Origin: Pseudomonadota bacterium
GTDB lineage: Bacteria; Bdellovibrionota; Bdellovibrionia; Bdellovibrionales; JAEYZS01
Assembly (NCBI GenBank): GCA_023427925.1
Contig: JAEYZS010000001.1
Location: 1 to 13,549 of the forward strand
Length of the DNA stretch: 13,549 bases
Direction: 5' to 3'
Position 1 is the stretch's first letter. The number at the start of each line of letters is the position of its first letter. Positions 7,926 through 13,549 of this stretch are shown here, piece by piece. The notes under the pieces are model-generated. The model was given only the letters and a program-made list of their open reading frames with translations. It made no database searches and was not told the origin of the DNA. The translations under genes were made by a program, and so were the position numbers.

Positions 7926-7934
7926 TGTTATAAT
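7926..7934 (+). promoter_or_regulatory. Extended -10 element upstream of dnaA
   Basis: TGTTATAAT is a perfect extended -10 (TG-n-TATAAT). No good -35 lies upstream, as is common for extended -10 promoters. If used, transcription would begin near 7941, leaving only about 8 nt before the TTG start of dnaA and cutting into the GGGGG ribosome-binding site (7938-7942). Either the message is nearly leaderless or another promoter further upstream is the main one. Confidence 0.4.
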
Positions 7935-7948
7935 TTTGGGGGCAAAAT

Positions 7949-9352
7949 TTGGAATCTCATATTTGGGAATCAGTAAAACAGAATATCAAGGTTAAAAATC
8001 CGAATAACACCTACCTAGAAACTTGGTTTGACCCTATTCAGTTGTTGGATACGGAAGAAAGCCATAAGGGTACTGTGTTTAAGTTGGGCGTACCTACGGA
8101 TTTCCATAAATATTGGATATCAGAGAACTTTTTAGATAGAATTTGTCAAGAAATCTCGTCTGTCGTACAAAAACCATTTCAAATTCAGCTTGTCGTTGCG
8201 CCCGAATTAGAAAAACCTCCAGAAGAGTCTACTCAACCAAGCTCTTTGGTACCTATAAGCCCTCAAGCGCCTGTTGTTCCTGACCAAGATGTTGGATATT
8301 CAGCTCTTGGTAAGACTTTGAGACAAGTACTCAATACTGAGTACACGTTTTCAACATTCGTTGTGGGTCGAAATAATGAATTTGCTCATGCGGCTTGCTA
8401 CAATGTCGCTAAAAATCCTGGCGGCGGTTACAATCCACTCTTTATTTGTGGACCGACTGGTATGGGTAAAACGCATTTATTAAATGCCGTTGGAAACCAT
8501 ATTCAAGAGAGTTTTCCACAGCTTAAGATCCGATATGTGTCTACAGAAGCCTTCCTTAACGAGTTTGTTTCTGGAATTCGCCGTGGTGAAATGGCAAAAC
8601 TTCGTAAGAAATATAGAGATGATTGTGATGTCCTATTATTAGATGACATTCAAGTTCTAGGACGTGGAGAAGCGTTTCAAGAAGAATTCTTCCATACACT
8701 AAACTCGTTCTTTGATCGCGGAAGACAAGTGGTTGTCGCAAGTGATCGAATGCCTAGAGATATTACCGGTCTTGAGGATCGAATCCGAACTCGTCTCGAA
8801 TGGGGTCTTATTGCGGATATTCAAATGCCTGATGTGGAAACTAGAGTGGCTATCCTGAGATATAAAGCCGAGAAAAAAGGTCTTCAAGTTCCTGATGATG
8901 TAGTGAACTTTATTGCAAGAATATCAAAACGATCAATTCGTGAGTTAGAAGGTAATCTAAATAAAGTGAAAATGTTCACTGAATTAAGGGCTTTACCTAT
9001 TAGCCTTGATTTGGCTAAGCACATTTTGGCTAGTCATTCCTCAGAATCTCAGCAACTCACAGTAGAGGATATTCAAAAACTTGTGAGTGATCATTTCCAA
9101 ATTAAAATTTCTGATTTGAAGTCTGCAAATAGATCCAAACCAATTGTTGTTGCAAGACAGGTTGCTATGTATTTAGTCAAAACATACTTAGAAAAATCTT
9201 TGATTGATATAGGAAGAGCGTTTGGAGGCCGTGATCATACCACAGTTATTAGCGCACTGAGACGTATCGAAGAACTACAAGAAAAAGATTCCGATTTACA
9301 TAAGGATATCGAAGATTTATGTAGGAAAATCCACAATACCACAGGAGTGTGA
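7949..9352 (+). CDS. dnaA: Chromosomal replication initiator DnaA
   Basis: DnaA binds DnaA boxes at oriC as an ATP-dependent filament and opens the duplex. The 467-residue protein has all four domains: an N-terminal interaction domain (1 to about 85), a Pro-rich linker (about 88-112), an AAA+ ATPase with Walker A GPTGMGKT (168-175) and Walker B LLLDDIQ (Asp232-Asp233), and a C-terminal DNA-binding helix-turn-helix with the family signature FGGRDHTT (425-432). The start is TTG at 7949; GGGGG lies 6 nt upstream and no better in-frame start is nearby. The stop is followed directly by the origin region. Confidence 0.98.
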   Translation: MESHIWESVKQNIKVKNPNNTYLETWFDPIQLLDTEESHKGTVFKLGVPTDFHKYWISENFLDRICQEISSVVQKPFQIQLVVAPELEKPPEESTQPSSLVPISPQAPVVPDQDVGYSALGKTLRQVLNTEYTFSTFVVGRNNEFAHAACYNVAKNPGGGYNPLFICGPTGMGKTHLLNAVGNHIQESFPQLKIRYVSTEAFLNEFVSGIRRGEMAKLRKKYRDDCDVLLLDDIQVLGRGEAFQEEFFHTLNSFFDRGRQVVVASDRMPRDITGLEDRIRTRLEWGLIADIQMPDVETRVAILRYKAEKKGLQVPDDVVNFIARISKRSIRELEGNLNKVKMFTELRALPISLDLAKHILASHSSESQQLTVEDIQKLVSDHFQIKISDLKSANRSKPIVVARQVAMYLVKTYLEKSLIDIGRAFGGRDHTTVISALRRIEELQEKDSDLHKDIEDLCRKIHNTTGV

Positions 9353-9360
9353 ATGTGAAT

Positions 9361-9369
9361 TGTGGATAC
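9361..9369 (-). promoter_or_regulatory. DnaA box (1 mismatch)
   Basis: The minus strand reads GTATCCACA, one mismatch from TTATCCACA. It starts 9 nt after the dnaA stop codon. Confidence 0.65.
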
Positions 9370-9373
9370 ACGA

Positions 9374-9382
9374 TGTGGAAAA
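9374..9382 (-). promoter_or_regulatory. DnaA box (1 mismatch)
   Basis: The minus strand reads TTTTCCACA, which fits the relaxed consensus TTWTNCACA. It is 13 bp, a little over one helical turn, from the previous box in the same orientation. Confidence 0.7.
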
Positions 9383-9453
9383 GAAGTAGATAATGTGGGG
9401 ATCATTTTTAACCCACAAAAATTGGAAAGTTTGAAGTCTACATATAGATCAGT

Positions 9454-9462
9454 TTATCCACG
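9454..9462 (+). promoter_or_regulatory. DnaA box (1 mismatch)
   Basis: The plus strand reads TTATCCACG, one mismatch from the consensus at the last base. Its orientation is opposite to the two boxes near dnaA and points toward the DnaA-trios. Confidence 0.75.
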
Positions 9463-9504
9463 CCGAATGTTAAGTATTTTTAGTGATTTATGTCCGGTTT
9501 TTAG

Positions 9505-9513
9505 TTATCAACG
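9505..9513 (+). promoter_or_regulatory. Trio-proximal degenerate DnaA box
   Basis: TTATCAACG has two mismatches from TTATCCACA and would be unconvincing alone. It lies only 4 nt (GACC to the first trio base) before the trio array and on the strand and in the orientation expected for the box that feeds DnaA onto the trios. Confidence 0.55.
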
Positions 9514-9516
9514 GAC

Positions 9517-9531
9517 CTACTACTACTACTA
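9517..9531 (-). promoter_or_regulatory. DnaA-trio array, five perfect repeats
   Basis: The minus strand reads TAG five times in tandem (plus strand CTACTACTACTACTA). DnaA-trios are the 3-nt repeats that DnaA filaments contact on single strands to open the origin. The array sits between a GC-rich step and an AT-rich tract, which is the diagnostic context. Confidence 0.85.
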
Positions 9532-9532
9532 G

Positions 9533-9600
9533 TTTTATATATAGATATTAATAGTTAATTAGAAAGACATTTTAGGAATTAAGAAGTTTTAAAAAATAAA
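9533..9600. other. AT-rich DNA unwinding element
   Basis: The stretch after the trios is almost pure A/T at first (TTTTATATATAGATATTAAT) and remains A/T dominated up to the dnaN ribosome-binding site. Its position directly after the trio array suggests it is the site of initial melting. Confidence 0.7.
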
Positions 9601-9623
9601 TGCCTAAAATAAGGGAAAGATAA

Positions 9624-10274
9624 ATGGAATTAAAAATTAAAAAGTCAGACTTACTCGATCTTGTTGGCAAAACACAAAACATTGTTGAGAAAAGAAACAC
9701 GATGCCCATATTAGTTAACGTCTTACTTGAGGCAAAAGATGATAAGCTAAAAGTTTACGCAACGGATTTAGAGGTAAGTCTAACCGATGAAGTTCCATGC
9801 AAAATAACATCGCCTGGAAAAGTTGCAGTGGACGCAAAACAACTTTTCCAAATTGTAAAAGAACTTAACGATGACGGAGTGATCCAACTTAAAAGTAAAG
9901 ACAACAACTGGTTATTGATTCAACAAGGGAAAGCACTTTTTAATTTGGTAGGAAAAAATCCAGAAGAATATCCAATCTTCCCAACTTACACTTCAGATAA
10001 TTTTGTAAAAATAAAGTCTTCTACTTTAAAAGAAATGATTGAGAAAACTATCTACAGTGTTTCTACAGATGAAACACGTTATCACTTAAATGGAGTTTTC
10101 TTTGAACAAATTAAAAACGGAAATTCATTTCAATACAGAATGGTAGCAACAGATGGTCACAGACTTTCTCTTGTTGATAGAGAAACAGGATTTGAAACAG
10201 ACGGAAGTGTGAAGTTTGAAAAAGGAGTTATTATTCCAAGAAAAGGACTTTCTGAAATTTCAAAAATTCTTTAA
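9624..10274 (+). CDS. dnaN: DNA polymerase III sliding clamp beta, N-terminal part (ends at in-frame TAA)
   Basis: DnaN forms the ring that tethers the replicative polymerase to DNA. The first 216 residues (MELKIKKSDLLDLVGKTQNI..., ...ATDGHRLSLVDRE..., ...VIIPRKGLSEISKIL) cover domain I and most of domain II of the three-domain clamp. AGGG lies about 7 nt upstream of the ATG. The frame ends at TAA 10272-10274, yet the same frame continues at once with clear clamp sequence to 10751, so this is one gene interrupted by a stop at codon 217. A functional clamp is essential, so a sequence or assembly error, readthrough, or an intact copy elsewhere must be considered. Codon use and quality on both sides look alike. 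Confidence 0.93.
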   Translation: MELKIKKSDLLDLVGKTQNIVEKRNTMPILVNVLLEAKDDKLKVYATDLEVSLTDEVPCKITSPGKVAVDAKQLFQIVKELNDDGVIQLKSKDNNWLLIQQGKALFNLVGKNPEEYPIFPTYTSDNFVKIKSSTLKEMIEKTIYSVSTDETRYHLNGVFFEQIKNGNSFQYRMVATDGHRLSLVDRETGFETDGSVKFEKGVIIPRKGLSEISKIL

Positions 10275-10280
10275 ACGACG

Positions 10281-10751
10281 ATGGAAGATGTTGAGTTTAC
10301 TGTGGAAGGTCCACAACTCATTCTTAAAAATAATTCCACAGTATTGATGATCAGATTGATTGAAGGAAAATATCCAAACTTCCTTCAACTGATTCCAAAA
10401 TCTTTATCTCGCCATATTGTTGCTTCTCGACATGAACTTATCCAAAGCTTAAAAAGAGTGTCACTATTATCGAATAAAAAATCTAAAGGTATTACGGTAA
10501 CACTTTCTCACGGAGTGATGTCCATCACTACAAACAACCCAGAGTTAGGTGATGCTAAAGAAGAAATCCAAGTGAACTACGATGGTGAAGAAATCAAGAT
10601 TGGGTTTAATGCTCGATACCTTTTAGATATACTTAATAGCTTTAACGAAGATGAAGTTGAGATTGAGTTAAACGATCAATTATCCCCAGGATTATTCAGA
10701 CCTAAACAAGATAACAAATACACTTGTATTGTTATGCCGATGAGAATCTAA
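10281..10751 (+). CDS. dnaN: DNA polymerase III sliding clamp beta, C-terminal part (after in-frame stop)
   Basis: This 156-residue segment (MEDVEFTVEGPQLIL...) contains the end of domain II and all of domain III of the beta clamp, ending in the canonical C-terminus CIVMPMRI. It is in the same frame as the upstream part; only TAA-ACG-ACG separates them. The ATG at 10281 has no ribosome-binding site and falls inside a domain, so it is unlikely to be a natural independent start; coupled restart after the TAA is possible. It overlaps no other gene; a 10-bp hairpin spans its stop codon. Confidence 0.9.
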   Translation: MEDVEFTVEGPQLILKNNSTVLMIRLIEGKYPNFLQLIPKSLSRHIVASRHELIQSLKRVSLLSNKKSKGITVTLSHGVMSITTNNPELGDAKEEIQVNYDGEEIKIGFNARYLLDILNSFNEDEVEIELNDQLSPGLFRPKQDNKYTCIVMPMRI

Positions 10752-10766
10752 TTTTTTTAGATTCTC
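10742..10766 (+). repeat. Perfect 10-bp inverted repeat across the dnaN stop codon
   Basis: The arms GAGAATCTAA (10742-10751) and TTAGATTCTC (10757-10766) are exactly complementary with a TTTTT loop. The left arm contains the last dnaN codons and its stop. No U-tract follows, so it is not a standard Rho-independent terminator; it lies 23 nt before the proposed recF start and could affect coupling, mRNA processing or attenuation. Confidence 0.75.
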
Positions 10767-10789
10767 TAAAACACGAAAGTGGATTTAGA

Positions 10790-11911
10790 TTGCACTTAAA
10801 AAACTTAAGTCTTTTTAATTTTAGAAATATACGAGAACAAAATCTAGAATTTAAATCTCATGTCGTTGTCTTTAAGGGAATGAATGGGCAAGGCAAAACC
10901 AATCTAGTCGAGTCTATCTATTTTCTTTCCAAAGGAAAAAGCTTTCGCACATCTGATATTCATCATTTGGTGAAAAATGAAACTAACGAAGGAACCCGAG
11001 TCTTTGCGACGGCAGAGCAGAATTCAACTCAGCTTGAAATCGAATCTAAAATTATCAATGAAGCTAAAACTCAAAGTCTGAACGGTAAAAAAACAAACTC
11101 TCTAAAAATATTCAAAAATTTTCCTGTAATTTTATTTTCTCCTGAGAGTCTTTCAGCAATCAAGGATGGACCTGAAGCAAGAAGAAACCTAATCGATGAA
11201 ACCTTGATTTTAGAGAGCGAAAGTAACCTAAAAACGATTCAAAACTTTCGAAAAATTCTAAAAACTAAAAACCACGTTCTAAGACAGTTTAAACAAGGTC
11301 GATATACACAAAATCAAGTGAAAGATCTCTTGGTGGGAATCAATCCAGTCTTTCATGAACACGCTACGGAACTAACAAATGCGCGGATTTCTCTTTTAAA
11401 AAATGTCCACAATCTCAATCAACAATCGTTGATGGAAATTATAGGCAAAAATGTGGATATTGCTGTGAACTATGTGATTAAGTCAGACGAGAAAGAAAAC
11501 TCAGCTGATTTTGTCTCTAATACATTGCGTAAAGAACTAGAGGAAAAAGTGCTAATTGAGATGGCAGCAGGAACTTCTTTATACGGGCCTCATAAGCACG
11601 ACGTGGTTTTTGAATACGGGAGCATGGATAGCCGATTTTATTGTTCGCAGGGGCAGCAGAGAGCGCTTATTTTAGCGTTTAAATTCACCCAAATCTTGTA
11701 TCATCACGCGATTTATGGTTATTATCCTATATTGATTCTTGACGATGTTTTGTCGGAATTTGATAGGGAAAAAAGATCGTTTCTCATACGGTTTTTAAAT
11801 AAGAACGAAGCGCAAACTTTCCTAACAACAACAGACATTGATGATGCGTTAGATTTATCGCATTTAGATGTGTCTGTTTTGAATGTGAGTGAGGGAGCAG
11901 TGAGTTCTTAA
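10790..11911 (+). CDS. recF: DNA replication and repair protein RecF
   Basis: RecF is an ABC/SMC-like ATPase that, with RecO and RecR, helps load RecA at gaps and stalled forks. From the chosen start it has 373 residues, close to the family norm. It begins MHLKNLSLFNFRNI, has Walker A GMNGQGKT (residues 30-37), an ABC signature QGQQRALILAF, and Walker B ILILDDVLSEFD. The open frame starts at 10724 inside dnaN, but family alignment places the start near LHLKNL; TTG at 10790 with GTGGA 6 nt upstream fits best. It lies 38 nt after dnaN and 40 nt before gyrB on the same strand, so the three are probably one transcript. Confidence 0.95.
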   Translation: MHLKNLSLFNFRNIREQNLEFKSHVVVFKGMNGQGKTNLVESIYFLSKGKSFRTSDIHHLVKNETNEGTRVFATAEQNSTQLEIESKIINEAKTQSLNGKKTNSLKIFKNFPVILFSPESLSAIKDGPEARRNLIDETLILESESNLKTIQNFRKILKTKNHVLRQFKQGRYTQNQVKDLLVGINPVFHEHATELTNARISLLKNVHNLNQQSLMEIIGKNVDIAVNYVIKSDEKENSADFVSNTLRKELEEKVLIEMAAGTSLYGPHKHDVVFEYGSMDSRFYCSQGQQRALILAFKFTQILYHHAIYGYYPILILDDVLSEFDREKRSFLIRFLNKNEAQTFLTTTDIDDALDLSHLDVSVLNVSEGAVSS

Positions 11912-11924
11912 TTTTTAATTATGA

Positions 11925-13549
<1,625 letters not shown>

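Larger units (their letters stand above)
7686..7948. promoter_or_regulatory. Divergent intergenic region rpmH / dnaA
   Basis: This 263-bp AT-rich stretch must hold the promoters for the leftward rpmH block and for dnaA. I found no site close to the DnaA-box consensus TTATCCACA on either strand, so the origin does not appear to extend here. A 32-codon open frame (ATG 7835 to TAA 7933) lacks a ribosome-binding site and is likely chance. Confidence 0.6.
9353..9623. other. oriC: Predicted chromosomal origin oriC (dnaA-dnaN intergenic)
   Basis: The 271-bp gene-free stretch between dnaA and dnaN holds a cluster of DnaA-box-like sites (9361-9369, 9374-9382, 9454-9462, 9505-9513), a short GC-rich step, five tandem DnaA-trios (9517-9531), and then an AT-rich tract (9533 to about 9600) suitable as the DNA unwinding element. 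The order box, GC step, trios, AT tract is the same as the basal unwinding system described for Bacillus subtilis, also located between dnaA and dnaN. Weaker box-like sites are at 9327-9335 (end of dnaA) and 9409-9417. Confidence 0.88.

Noticed and set aside
7835..7933. 32-codon open frame upstream of dnaA (MLNFYALIALNK...), stop 16 nt before the dnaA start
   Set aside because: No ribosome-binding site, and it overlaps the -10 element; likely chance, although a regulatory upstream frame cannot be excluded.
8512..8520. DnaA-box-like TTTTCCACA inside dnaA
   Set aside because: Single isolated site within coding sequence, no cluster around it; expected by chance.
9600..9623. 7-codon frame M-P-K-I-R-E-R ending exactly at the dnaN ATG
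   Set aside because: Too short and without its own ribosome-binding site; it contains the dnaN Shine-Dalgarno by position only.
10269..10276. prfB-like +1 frameshift site CTT-TAA at the dnaN stop
   Set aside because: The +1 frame after the slip has no clamp sequence and soon stops, whereas the correct sequence continues in the original frame.

Overview
This window is the replication-origin neighbourhood of a bacterial chromosome. It is AT-rich, and the gene order is the classical one: (parA)-rsmG-mnmG-mnmE-khpB/jag-yidC-yidD-rnpA-rpmH on the minus strand, then dnaA-[oriC]-dnaN-recF-gyrB on the plus strand. The cell is probably Gram-negative: YidC has the long periplasmic domain of Gram-negative forms, and there is a lipoprotein with a clear lipobox. 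Gram-negative envelope features together with an R3H/KH protein, a dnaA-dnaN-recF-gyrB block and a parS-linked parA suggest a Bdellovibrionota or 'deltaproteobacterial' type of organism. The lineage is an inference from layout and style, not from a database match.

Layout. Positions 1-175 hold the N-terminal end of ParA (minus strand, cut by the window edge). Positions 176-350 are intergenic and contain a perfect 16-bp parS palindrome. A small unrecognised lipoprotein gene (plus strand) follows and converges on rsmG with only 5 bp between stop codons; a second parS core lies inside the rsmG coding sequence. From rsmG to rpmH (836-7685) there is one tightly packed minus-strand block covering rRNA and tRNA modification (RsmG, MnmG, MnmE), RNA binding (KhpB), membrane insertion (YidC, YidD), RNase P protein and ribosomal protein L34. 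A 263-bp divergent region separates rpmH from dnaA. After dnaA, a 271-bp gene-free stretch (9353-9623) has DnaA boxes, five tandem DnaA-trios and an AT-rich unwinding region, and is the best candidate for oriC. dnaN, recF and gyrB follow (gyrB is cut by the right edge).

How it fits together. DnaA binds and opens oriC, DnaN and the polymerase load there, RecF repairs stalled forks and GyrB (with GyrA, outside) removes supercoils. ParA with ParB (outside) segregates the origin through the two parS sites about 8.5-9.2 kb away. The other genes are translation, tRNA-modification and membrane-insertion housekeeping, transcribed away from the origin in the opposite direction.

The main oddities are an in-frame TAA that splits dnaN at codon 217, a well-formed basal origin unwinding system with five perfect trios, parS embedded in rsmG, and a 10-bp perfect hairpin across the dnaN stop codon. 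I see no clearly new multi-gene system; the novelty here is at the level of cis elements and gene integrity.
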